Shown here piece after piece: positions 26,249 to 36,938 of a stretch of DNA of 64,000 nucleotides. Where the stretch lies: NCBI RefSeq assembly GCF_048128805.1, contig NC_136020.1:13800239-13864238 (forward strand), read 5' to 3'. Source of the DNA: Centroberyx gerrardi (lineage: Eukaryota > Chordata > Actinopteri > Beryciformes > Berycidae). The position numbers and the translations under genes are program-made. A model generated the notes under the pieces. It was not told where the DNA came from and did not search any database. It saw only the letters and a list, made by a program, of their open reading frames with translations. Numbering within the stretch: position 1 is the first letter of the stretch; every line of letters starts with the position of its first letter.

Positions 26249-27257
26249 ACACAGCAGATCTTACCAGAATCAAGCACCATCTTTTCTCCTTACAGGCTCC
26301 ACACACACCGAGCACAGAGAGCAGCAGACAGCCAAATCCCAGGATGTATAGGCATACCAGTCCAGAAACTCCATACTTGTCCAACTGAGAGAGAAGAACA
26401 ACACTGGTGTTAAAGGAATACACTGACTGTTCAACACAGACATAGAGCAGGGTTGTCAAGATAAAATGGCCACCACTGAAGACTGCAATAATGAACAACA
26501 GTAATGAGATACTTTATTGATCCCCATAGGGAAATCCTCTTTTTCTCCTCCCCCTCACAGGGAGGTCAGAGGTCAGGTTCAGCTACAGAACAGCACCCAT
26601 GGGGCTCGTAGGGAGTCAAGTGTCTTGCTCAGGGACACTTCTGTGGGCAAACGCTTGTCAACATGGGGGTTCGAACCCAGGTTCTCCAGTGGAAGGACGG
26701 TATCTCTAATCACAAGGGCGTCCCGCTGCCCATCGACCAAACTGTCTGCCTCTGCTGTGGTGGAGGCCATACTGAGGCAAATAGCCCCCCGAATACCCAA
26801 GCTGTCCTGAATATACCAGCCACTGTTTCTTTCTTTGAAGATACTGTTATAGCCCATGTATAAGCTTCATTTCTAATTTCTAAAATCTAAATTTCTCTAA
26901 CAAATGTTTAAGTAAAGCTCCAGTCTGCCAATGCTACAGGAAGGGAAGGAAAGCGTCTGTCATCCAGTTAGAGGAACAGGACAGTCTTACTTTGGTGCCC
27001 CCTAAGAGGTATCTATGAGAAGATACTGTCACCGCCAGCATGAAGAAGCACAGGGCCTGTAAGGAAAAGCACACACAATTAGTTTAGTTTGCAAGCTACT
27101 TAAAGTTAAGACAGTACTTATCATGAAGAGTTCATTTCCACAACACTATACATCCATTTAAGAAAAAAAAAAATCATTAGCTCAAGTTTGCCATTCAATT
27201 CATTCTGAAAAGATGTTATTTTGTCAACCAAGGACTTAAGTTTCCTTTGAAAAGTGC

Positions 27258-27289
<32 letters not shown>

Positions 27290-28167
27290 GAGTATCCCAT
27301 TTTGGAACCTAACTCTTCATGTTTAAGTGCTGAAATGCCATGCAGCCCTCACAAAAAAACAACTAGTAATCCCATATCATTAAAAAGGTAGAAATAGCAC
27401 AGAAAAACTATAAATTTATACAGCATTTAGGAATATTTTAGGAATATTATAGTGATACCATAGGAGACACACACATACCATAAAGTACGATAAGGTCACT
27501 CTGAACTCGCAATTGAGTTGGCACAGACATGTAAGTCCGTACAGGAACATTAGATGAATAGATAACCCCTCGAATATTTTTCATTCGAGGTGATTTGTAG
27601 AGGGAAGTGAATGGTTTTTCCCTTGTAAATACTAATTTATAATTAGTATGGGCGTTAATTCGATAGTTACTAATGGTTTTCCTCCCCATACCTCCTTGAT
27701 GCATTTCCACACATTGCTGACACGTTGGTGTCGTGGAATAAAATCTATTGGGTGTCATAAAATGGAGTGTAAAAATAAATTAGATTTATTTTAATGAAAC
27801 ACATGACTGCAGTGTAACTCGATGCATTTTTCTACATAAATGACATAGCCTACTGCAGGAAACCATGATTTTCAGTCAGTGGATGTCAGACACCCATAAT
27901 AGAGATAGCATGACAGTCCTGTTTGGAATTTAATTATTAGGCCATATGGTGAGTTATGGCCAAACAAATAACAAGTGCAATTTAAAAGACATGAGTAAAA
28001 CGAATAAACGAACTAAAACGAATAAAATGCCAACAAATACAGATGGCTGAGAGTGCAGAGATTGAAACCCACTGAAATTAACCTACCATATTCACAGCAT
28101 TCAAAAAGATAAACGGCCTTTTGAGACTCGTTTTATCCGCCACCACGATCACCGTGGTCGGCTGCAT
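22562..28167 (-). CDS. Tetraspanin (TM4SF), gene B, inverted paralogue of gene A
   Basis: Nine coding exons, all phase 0: 28167-28087, 27056-26991, 26384-26265, 25917-25843, 25628-25521, 24844-24755, 24507-24448, 23749-23666 and 22669-22562 (263 residues, stop TAG). The start is the only ATG in frame before the first donor. TM1 is around residues 20-42, TM2 57-78, TM3 90-108 and TM4 213-240. The loop has CCG at 153-155, cysteines at 171, 173, 180 and 202, and NRT (140) and NFT (186) glycosylation sites. Exons 2, 4 and 8 have exactly the same length as in gene A (66, 75 and 84 nt), and loop blocks such as GYxDWG and PCLP are shared. The cytoplasmic tail is short and basic (KRKK) and lacks the YTTL of gene A. 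Confidence 0.9.
22705..22800 (+). repeat. tRNA-derived SINE fragment
   Basis: GATGGTGTAAAGGTTACG, then GGATCAAATCCCG, fits A and B box spacing; the tail contains CTCTGTGTTCAA. It lies in the last intron of tetraspanin B. Weak, by eye. Confidence 0.4.
24861..24916. repeat. (CA)n microsatellite beside tetraspanin B exon 6
   Basis: About 28 units end 16 bases upstream, in gene sense, of the exon 6 acceptor at 24845. Confidence 0.95.
24955..25345 (+). repeat. Diverged tandem repeat, about three units
   Basis: Related blocks recur at about 24960-25030, 25095-25150 and 25250-25340. Each has a GGGCCA/GGCCAATC box followed by GATGCATCATCC or GTGCATCATCC, or AATGCCAGAACA. They lie in intron 5 of tetraspanin B. 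Origin unknown; the phrase CCAAGTTTCGTCAAAATTGG is common in fish repeats. Confidence 0.6.
25921..26249. repeat. (CA)n microsatellites in tetraspanin B intron 3
   Basis: Tracts at 25921-25960, 26052-26126 and 26217-26249. The first abuts the exon 4 acceptor (25918) and the last lies about 15 bases past the exon 3 donor. Confidence 0.9.
26505..26740 (+). repeat. Second copy of the CTTTATTGATCCC interspersed repeat
   Basis: It starts ACTTTATTGATCCCCATAGG, carries CACAGGGAGGTCAGAGGTCA and GTTCAGCTACAGAACAGCA, then GTCTTGCTCAGGGACACTTC, GGTTCGAACCCAGG and CGTCCCGCTGCCC. Same block order as 13930-14120. It lies in intron 2 of tetraspanin B, antisense to the gene. Confidence 0.75.
27257..27291. 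repeat. (ATC)n trinucleotide microsatellite
   Basis: About 11 units of CAT/ATC in intron 1 of tetraspanin B. Confidence 0.95.
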
Positions 28168-29220
28168 GATGATGCTCTTCCAGGCGCTAAAACGCTGTTT
28201 TCCACATATAGATTATTATGGCTATATCCCTAGTCTGTTTACAGTATTTGTCCGCACCGTACGTCACCGGGGTGCATTGGCTGTGGGGCTTGTGCTGCCT
28301 TAAAGTGCTGTTGGAAATATTGAAATTCTGCAGGTTGAGCGCACATGAACGACCAAGCAAAGTCATGTTTAGGGGGAGTGGGCGGTCATATCAACAATTG
28401 ATGGTAAAAGCAATGGATAAAACATCAACTTTTGGCTTATAGATTAATTAAAACATCAATTAGTGCGCCTTGGAAGCATTTTCTCCTCTTTATTCTGCCG
28501 TTGCAGCACAAAGTGTCTCTTTGCTGCTTGATTTCTAAAATAAAACAGCAGCCACCTAAATTCCATTTTGTGACAGCACAGTTTGTCATTAATTCCGCCC
28601 AAAAGCAGTCATATTTAGTCTACACTTCCACTAAGCACCTACGACTTAACAGTAAATGCAGCACTATTGGCCAGCCGGCTCCGCCCTCAATTTTCTCTAT
28701 TTTTTAATGCGGCAAATGGTTGGATTACTATCCTTTAAAAGTGTCAATCAAAGTTTTACAACAATACGTCATTGTTAGGCGGAGAAATAAAAAGAATACC
28801 GAACACATAGGTAAAATAGATTAAATGGCAATAATATTATACTCCCATGATATCAAACAAAAAGCATATGTATTTTTGGAAAGAAAAACGCCCATTTGGA
28901 CAAGTAGTGAGTTCAAAGCTGTCACTGTAGCCTGTTAAGATTGTGCAACGCTATTGTAGCTAATGTTAGGCTAAAGTAGGCTACCCAAAACCTAGGCTAT
29001 ACCTTAACTCAAGTAGGTTTGATAGGGTCCCCGATAGGCTACTTGGCTGACATTTTATTGCAGTAGAGTTAAAATTGAAGCATGGCAGTCTAATTTGGCA
29101 GTCTATTTAGATTGCCATGAAACAAGGCAGTCTAATTTGCTGTCAAAACGACTTTAAAGGCATTAAAAGGAGATTCAAACTAGGGCGACATAGCCATCGA
29201 ACTTTTATTTTGAAGACGCC

Positions 29221-29355
29221 GAGCTCAATGCGCGTGACGTCACGTAATCACTTCCTGGTCTGTGGCGGCAGCGTTTGAACCAAGGAGGTTCTATATTAAT
29301 AATTTTAATATAGAAAGTTTGAACAGCTAGGAGTTTGTAAACCTCAATGTATAAG
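29221..29355 (+). promoter_or_regulatory. Promoter and first exon of the integrase-derived gene
   Basis: A full CRE/ATF palindrome TGACGTCA is at 29235-29242 and an ETS-like CTTCCTG at 29251-29257. About 100 bases on, AAG|GTAAGA at 29355/29356 gives a strong donor. An ATG at 29347-29349 just before it would read Met-Tyr-Lys in frame into the next exon; otherwise this exon is non-coding. The motifs are seen; the promoter role is inferred. Confidence 0.5.
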
Positions 29356-30030
29356 GTAAGAGATGGTCAGGTGAATCGTGCACCGTAACGACAGGTGGCG
29401 CGAAGAACACGTTTTTAATCGTTCTGCATACTTTAGTCGAGTGTTGACACTTTCGTTTTAGCTCTAGTTTGATGATAGCGTCGAGTGTGCCTTTCTCTGG
29501 ACAGAAAGTACGGACCCTTCACTTGTTTGGGCCTCGTTATGCTGTTAACAGTGTTTTACAGATAACCACTTTGTGTTTCCATCTTCATCCCAAATTCCCA
29601 CTGCTGTAAAACTGTAGGAGTTTCCTGGTAAGTTGCTTGTTGTGTTGGGCTACTTACTCTGATGGACTGAACAAGATGAATTCATTATGAACGTCAAAAG
29701 TGCTTTGATTATCATCTCGTTACTTGCTGCAATGTATAGTACTGAAAAATACTTTCCTAGACCGATACACTGCTGCCATAAATGGATTCACCTGATTGGC
29801 AGTGACAATCAGATATGTTGAACTGTATTATTTACATAAGTTCAATACATGTGTGGTACATCTCCCACTAACTTTTAAGGCAAAGGTTTGATTTATTGAT
29901 GAATTAGATTGTAATTTATATTCTATTTTACTTGTCCATGGCCACATCTATCCTCTGTGTGACGAAATTATATCAGTTATCTATTCAGTTTTCTATGTGT
30001 TTTGGTTAATTCCCCGCTGGTGTTTAGGCC

Positions 30031-33000
30031 ATGGCTGAAATGGAGAGCTTCCAGCTGTATTCGGAGATCAAGTACTATGCTGAGAAAGGTGTCTATCATC
30101 CTTTGACACTTTCTGATGAAAACCCTGAAAGCAGGAAGGCGGCTATCAACAGATCTTCTAAGAGTTACATAGTAAAAGGTTGGAAATTGTATACATTATG
30201 CATTTGGATATCCCAATAGTAGAAACACTGCAATAATACCAAAACACCTCAAATAGTTATTAATTAATAATGAAAAATAAGTTATTTCCAAAAACATTTA
30301 TTAGGGATTTTTTTCTATTAACTCAGTAGACATGAATTTGCAACACTGCCTATTTAAGTCAGCATGTCCTGCTCAGTATTAAAAGTAACAATTGAGTTGC
30401 TTATTGCTGAATTGCTAGTCTTATTTTATCAGATAACCGGCTGTACTACCACTTCCGGAGCAACCTGCGTCTGGTAGTTATGAGCATGGAGGAACGGGAT
30501 CAGGTGTTGAGGGAGTGCCACGATCGTCTCGCCCCTGGGGAGCACCCGGGCCGGCACAGGACGGTGGAGAAGATTAAAGCATCATACCACTGGGCCAGCA
30601 TCAGAGCGGACACTAACAAATGGGTGAGACATCTTGACGAAAGTGTTACACCATTCCAAAACAATTTCAGCACGTTTTGATGGAAGTTTCTCTCTTTATT
30701 GTGCAGGTTGAGGAGTGTCCTCAGTGTCAGCACAACGGCAAGGTTCAGAGGGCGTCTCCTGTCCTGCACCCCTTCAAGGTGACCCGCGCATGGAGTGTTT
30801 TGGGGATTGACTTGATTGGACCACTTCCCAAAACGTCAAAGGGCAATAGGTATGTTGTTGTAATCTACCCTCACCGGCCACTTTATTAGGTACACCTGCT
30901 CATTAACAAAAAATCGGGTGCTCCTCCAAACAGCGAATCATGTAGCTGCAACTCAGTATATGAAGCATGCAGACATGGAGAAGTGGTTTTGTTTTTTGTT
31001 CGACCAAACATTAAAATGGGCAAGATGTGTGATCTAAGTGACTTTGACCGTGGTCTGATTGTTGTTTCCTGCATCTCGGAAACAGCTGCCCTCCTGGGAT
31101 TTTCACACACTACAGTCTCTGGAGTTTACAGAGAAAGGTGCGATAAACAAAAAACATCCAGTGAGCGGCAGTTCTGTGACTGAAAACAGCTTGTTAATGA
31201 GAGAGGTCAGAGGAGAATGGGTAGACTAGTTCAAGCTAACAGAAAGGCCACAAATGCTCAAATAACAGCTCTTTACAACAAATAACAGCTCTTTACTACA
31301 GTGGTGTGCAGAAGGGCATCTGAGAACGCACAAGTTGTTGTCCCTTATGATAAATGGGCTACAGCAACAAATGACCAGCCGGTACTAGATAGTTGTACCT
31401 AATAAAGTGGCCAGTGAGTGTATTTAGTCGATGCACCTAGTGGTACCTAGCCAATATCGGCTAACAATGCTCAATTTATAAACAATATGTTAAACAGTAC
31501 ACAAAGCATACTCATTACTTTGTTACACACACACATGCATGCAAGCACATGCTTACACACACACACATACACACACACAGGCATTCATCTCAACAAATTC
31601 CCTCATGCATGGGTAGCTGTACTTTCACAGACCAATTTCACATTCGGTTTTTAGTGCTGGGCAGCACAAGAGAAAGGTCTGCTAAAACCCACTATTGTTA
31701 TGGCATAGAGGATGAAAAAGTGTGTAGGATTAAGTAAACTTCATGTGAGTCAAGTGTGCTATATTATTTCTGAAAGTTCAAAAAGGTTAAAATAATACAT
31801 TCACTCAAATGCAACATGCTGTATGTGATCTGTCTTGCAGCTTTATCGTCACCATGACAGATCTTTTCACTAACTGGGTTATTGCGAAGCCCATTTTCAA
31901 CAAAACTGCTGCCGAAGTGGTGAAAAAGATTGTCAGTGTCCTCCTAGATTTCGGACTGGTTGAACAAATGATAACAGACCGAGGACCCACGTTTGTGAAC
32001 AAGGTACACATTTAATACGTCAAATTTCAGTGTGCCAAATATTTAGACTTGGTGTAATCAAGCTGATGATAATTAAAGAGTACTTTAGTAGCTAATATGT
32101 GCGTACACTGATGCTTCTACAGGTCAACCGTGGGATATTTGAGGTGTTTGGTATTACACACTGCATCACCTCCGCTTGCCGCCCTCAATCAAATGGTCAG
32201 GATGAGACGATGAATCAAACCATTAAAAGGGCATTGACTGAGAGCTGCGGTGAAGATCAGAATGACTGGGATCTTCATTTGAAAGGTGTTGTCTCAGCCA
32301 TTAACTCCTCAAAACAGGTAATAAAGAGTGGTGTAAACAACTAAAAAATGGTATTACAGTACATGCAAAATTAGACATGTACAGTTTGTAATGCTGTTGC
32401 TTTTGTTTTTTGTTAGAGATCAACAAAGTACACCCCGTACTCTGCTATGTTTGGGAGGAATCCACGCACTCCTGGAGTCATCGATGCCAACCAGATGACG
32501 GGGGACTTTGTGGCAGGTGATCCCGAAGAAAACTTGGAGGAAAGGACTGCAGAAATCCCTGCCAAAGTGAGAATCTTGTAATAGTAAGAGTTTGAGATTC
32601 TTTGTGCACCTTCGAATCTTGATTGATCTCATGTACAGATTTATGAGAACATCCAGGCATCCCAAGACAAGCCAAAGAAGGACTTTAAGTCGCGGAAGAG
32701 GAGGAATGTCAAATGTCAGGAAGGACTAGCGTCTAGAGATGATGGCCCCCCAGTGTTTTGCAGTAGACCAAAGAGACAGGAGGACATCGCTGCGGTGAGT
32801 CCTCATGCCACAAAGTCTTTTTTTTTTTGTTTTCACTCTGCTTCCCAGATCTTCAAACAGTCAGAGTGACTTACAGTTTTGGAGAAGCCCTTAACTTGCA
32901 CTCTAGTAACATTCTTATCTTTTCTAGGCGTCACCGGATAATGAGGACTCCTGCTATGACAAGAGGACCAACTTGTACCATCAACAGGCTGCTCCTGTAC

Positions 33001-34483
33001 ATCCACCAAGAGCGGTTAGTGTACATCTACTCATCACAGAGTCATACTCACACTCTCATTTAAGTAATGCAAACTTTGAGGTTTACCCTCCATAACGCCA
33101 TAACTGGCTCAAAGACATGTGATCCCAGTGGTGTGTCCATTCAAAAACATGGGAAGATGTTTCCTATTCATCATATTTACTCATCTGTTTTTGCGTAATG
33201 TACACAGTGTGAATACGCTGGTGTATGTGGATGTTTTCTACAAGGAAACAAAAATAAAGGTATACAGTAATTAGTGTCAATACAAACTAGGTAATGAGCT
33301 AGTCTCTTGGCAAGTTACTCTGTAGTTTTTGTTAGTACTCCGTAGGTTTTGTCCACAGGATGGCAGTAAATCTCAGGTATGTAGATTTTCCATGTAACCA
33401 GCTACTACGGCAAAGAATTGTGACCCCTTAAATTAACAATAGATTGCTTTGGTTCTCGATGGACCAGACACATCCTCATAATATAGTGGAAAGGGCTGAT
33501 TAACACATGACACAGACCGTCTCACAGCTTGAGAAAGAGAAAGGCAAACATGACAACTTGAGTATTATCTCTACACCAGGAATGGGCACAACAAGCCAGG
33601 CAGACGCGGCACCTTGCCAACAGGTTGCTTGCTGACTTTATTGTCCAGGACAAGCTGTTGCATGAGCATCTTGGAGTGAGTTTTGAAATATTTTCTTGAA
33701 TTGGCAATTCAAAAACAGTTATTCATGCATGTTAATTCCTCTTGTTGTATAATGTTGTATAATGCTTGCAGGCCATCATCAGAGGGAGAAAAAAGTCTGC
33801 ATGGAATTGCTCAGATGGCATGTCAATTGTCTTATTTGAAGACGACGACCAAGTAGATGTTGTTTACTCCTTCTTGTTGCACATGTTGGACACAACCCCA
33901 ACAGAGACGACCGTCTCCGACAGAATGAGATACATTCTTCGCATGCTTTTGCCGGAGGTACTTTTGTTTGTTGTTTAGATTTTTCTGGGTTAAATGTAGG
34001 CTGTGTGTGTTTACGATAGATAGAACATGTTTAATTGTGTTCTTTTGGTGCCAATTAGTCACACAGGACATTAATAATATAATACTATATTAATAACTTA
34101 TGGCAACTTTTCCCCTTTTGAATTTGAACAAACCATCATGAGACAGGCCACAATCTATGCACTGGCTGGAGTAAATAAAATCTCCCTCGATGAAGCGAGA
34201 AGGTTGTACCTGCAGGGGGCGCAGTATGACCAGAGGTGAGATAAAAAAAATAGTTATAGATCGATAGATAATAGATAACGTAAAACACACTCACCTTAAC
34301 ATTATGGAATGTGAAAGAATTGATCATGCTTAGTTTAACAGTCGTGATGTTGGATTCGGTTTACCCTTATCCTGCCCTGTTTTTAATGCCATCAGTGAGA
34401 TGGAGATGGTTCGTCAGGACCTTGTGAACAACCTGAACAAGGAAACCCAGGAAAGACTTCATTTACCAATACACAGGACGTGA
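30031..34483 (+). CDS. GIN/gypsy-type domesticated integrase with PWWP3/MUM1-like C-terminus
   Basis: Twelve coding exons: 30031-30178, 30433-30623, 30707-30849, 31841-32003, 32123-32317, 32417-32566, 32639-32794, 32928-33014, 33580-33675, 33772-33957, 34147-34235 and 34396-34483. All have GT-AG borders and agreeing phases, giving 563 codons with no stop or frameshift. The start lies in GCCATGG, an optimal Kozak context. Residues 79-120 form an integrase zinc-binding region (His79, His87, Cys117, Cys120). The core has Asp148 (GIDLIGP), Asp207 (ITDRGP) and Glu243 (QSNGQDE), with exactly 35 residues between the last two (D,D35E). MTDLFTNW resembles the GIN1 family. Residues 331-411 are a basic, low-complexity linker. 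About 412-563 (FEDDDQVDVV, then MRYILRMLLPEATIYALAGV) look like the C-terminal region of PWWP3A/MUM1 proteins; no PWWP domain itself is seen. No gag, protease, RT, LTRs or terminal repeats were found around it. It is probably a host gene; whether it is active is unknown. Alternatives: a GIN2 or Ginger-type element, or two genes that I joined. Confidence 0.82.
30868..31420 (+). mobile_element. Decayed Tc1-like DNA transposon in an intron
   Basis: Inverted ends CCCTCACCGGCCACTTTATT (left) and the complementary AATAAAGTGGCCAGTGAGTG (right) are flanked by TA at 30866-30867 and 31421-31422, as expected for Tc1/mariner. The inside (about 31016-31280) still reads as the N-terminal helix-turn-helix part of a Tc1-type transposase (CDLSDFDRG, LGFSHTTVSGV), then a stop. 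The catalytic domain is missing, so this is a non-autonomous relic. It sits 18 bases past the donor of the integrase-gene exon 30707-30849. Confidence 0.85.
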
Positions 34484-35086
34484 TGTAATCATCCCTCGTG
34501 CCATGAGTCAGAGTGGGCGTTCACACAGACTCTGATATTACGGAATGGTGAACCAACCCACTGATGGTTTCTATAGAGGACATCAGGCTGCACCGTCACA
34601 CATCTACAGGACTGTCAAACAGGCCGCACCAGTCACAAGCTGCCGAATCTGGATGTTTCAGATTTGAATGTGTGAGTTTGGGTATTGTCATTTATTGTCA
34701 AGGGTTATCAAGTGGGCATCCTCCAGCTCTGGTGTTTCATTGAATTAGACCCACAACACTGACCCTACTTACACTCCCTCACCACTCACTTTACCTTAAC
34801 CTGCCACAGCAGAGAGCATTGTATTTTGTAAGTTTGTATTTTTTTATATAATTATTGTCACAGTTGAAAAATGAGCAAGACTATGCTTTTGGTCAGTACA
34901 GAATTTCTAAATGTCACTTTTGTCTGTTGTGCTGCAGTCTGTTTTATATGGAATGACTAAAGTTTATTTCATTGAAAAGATCTGCTCTAACAGGATGTTG
35001 CCTACATCAGGTATAAGCTTAAAACGTGCAGGCCATGTAAACGGCATTGTTTGAAAATTGGTTGCAAATTTGAACTGTTATCTAGG
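34484..35086. other. 3' UTR/spacer after the integrase-derived gene
   Basis: No exon or repeat is recognised. No canonical AATAAA was noticed close to the stop codon; the nearest obvious ones are at 35818 and beyond (AATAAATAAATAAA). Confidence 0.5.
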
Positions 35087-35815
35087 TTACGTTATTAGCA
35101 ATGTTGATATACAGCTCCTACATAAATTGGATTCCAGACCTCGTGTCTCATCCACTTCCTCTTCCTCGTTGTCTCTCTCTTCGCCCTCATGTTCTTCATT
35201 GTCACCCTCCTTTTCCGCGTTGTGATCGTTAACCTTCATTATCCGATCCAGCGTCTCCCGGCCAAAGTCAAAGCCATCGCTGAGCAGCTCGTACCGAATC
35301 TTACAAATGTCTCTGTCCTGCCTTTGCAGAGTCACTTGCAATCTCTCCATTCCATTTTGCATCATTGCAATCCTCTTGTCCATCCTCACCTTCCTCCACG
35401 TTGCTCTCCTTATCCTCTCGTCTTCTTATCCTCAGCAGCAATATGTGTAAAATCTCCATCTTCAACCACATCATCACCCTAATTGTCACGCATTGGACAG
35501 TGTTCGGTGGTCCACTGTTTTAAAAAACCCTATTTGTCCTCTCAGTGCCTCCAGGACTTGATCGAGTTCCTTGCTGAGGCCATCCACCACCTCCAGCTTA
35601 TCCATCCAGAGCTCTTCTCTAAAAGCATCTCTCTCTTTGGGCTCACCAGCTGTCTTCTCCCTCTCTGCGTCACTACCAGCTTCCTCACCCCTGTCTGTCA
35701 CCTCGCTTGCTCTCGTTATCCTCTTCCTCCTCATCCTGTTCCTCCGTCGTCTCCTCCTCCTTCCTCTCTCCCAGTCCCTGTCCTCTCTCGCTCCTCCTCT
35801 TCCTCTCCCTAAGTA
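35087..35815 (-). pseudogene. Possible remnant of an acidic coiled-coil protein
   Basis: On the minus strand three neighbouring open stretches are rich in Glu, Asp, Lys and Arg: 35734-35486 (ELWMDKLEVVDGLSKELDQV), 35489-35301 and 35389-35087 (RMDKRIAMMQNGMERLQVTL, then an acidic tail with EEEEVDE). Heptad-like spacing of hydrophobics suggests a coiled coil. The pieces lie in different frames with stops between them and lack clean exon borders, so a broken gene or element ORF is more likely than a live gene. The family is not recognised, and the composition alone could produce such frames. Confidence 0.3.
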
Positions 35816-36900
35816 AAAAATAAATAAATAAATAAAAATAGCATCTTTTACATCTCTCTTGTATGCCTGTTTTTTGGCATGTTTGCCTCTCTTTAGTTAC
35901 ATCTGTCAGTTAGTTAGTCACACACCCACACACACACGCAACAGGGATGATATTTTCCAGGGAATTTGAATTGTTTCTGAAGATATACCATCTTGCTGCT
36001 GACAAAGAAGCAAACAATAAAATTCATTTCATTCATTCATTCATTTATTTACTGACTCATTCGTTCACTTTCCTGTTCCTTCAGTTAGTCCCTCCAGGTA
36101 TTTTCACGGAAAGCAGGGAATTATTGTTCAGTCGTGTAAAAATGATCATGAAAAAAGTCATGAAGTAGAATTCTCCACATGAATTTCCCCAAAATCACCA
36201 CTAGAGGTCACTCAGCTATTGAACAACACTGAATGTACAAAGCACATGGTGAGGTGAATCCAGGTAAAAGCCATTATTCCTGATTTCCCTAATTAAATCT
36301 ATAGCAAAGGAGGAGATAGATAGTAGATAAGAGAAGCAGACGAGTTAGAGAAGGATTTGTATGCTTTGAGACAACCAAGATGTGGATTGTGCAAAAGGGA
36401 CTGCAACTCAATATCAGGAAGATGTGATTAATATTTTGTGCATTCAGTGTATACTGTCATGAAAATGGAGGGCTTTTTGTTATTTTTGAAGAGATCTAGT
36501 TGCACGGGTACAGATGATAGCCTACAGCAGTTCAGGCCCTTTTAAAGAAGCAAACTGAATTATATTGAATGTATTCCTTGACAGACTCCCAGAGGCTTTT
36601 TACTTGATTAATAAAAAAGAAACTTTTACTCAAGTCATTTTAGCCTTCTTTGTTTTATTTTATGTCCGCAGGATATCACAGAATATTACTTTTAAGTTGC
36701 AGAATTATAGCAGAATTTTGGATTTCAAACAGGTTAATTATAATGAAATGTAATCAGTGTTTTGTTGAGTTCCATGGAAGCAGACTGCATTTCCCAGGAT
36801 TCCACAGCTACAAAGGGGCGGGGCTACCTTCTCAGAGCAGGTAGGGCGAGATTCTATTGTTTCCACAGGTGTTGTGGAGCAGGTTCAGGATGGGCGGAGA

Positions 36901-36938
<38 letters not shown>

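Noticed and set aside
33527-33580. An earlier acceptor (CTCACAG) for integrase-gene exon 33580-33675
   Set aside because: All three frames from that site hit stops before the donor; only the CACCAG acceptor at 33579 keeps the frame open.
30031-34483. A complete LTR retrotransposon or endogenous retrovirus
   Set aside because: No LTR pair, gag, protease or reverse transcriptase was found nearby, and the coding region is interrupted by spliceosomal introns.
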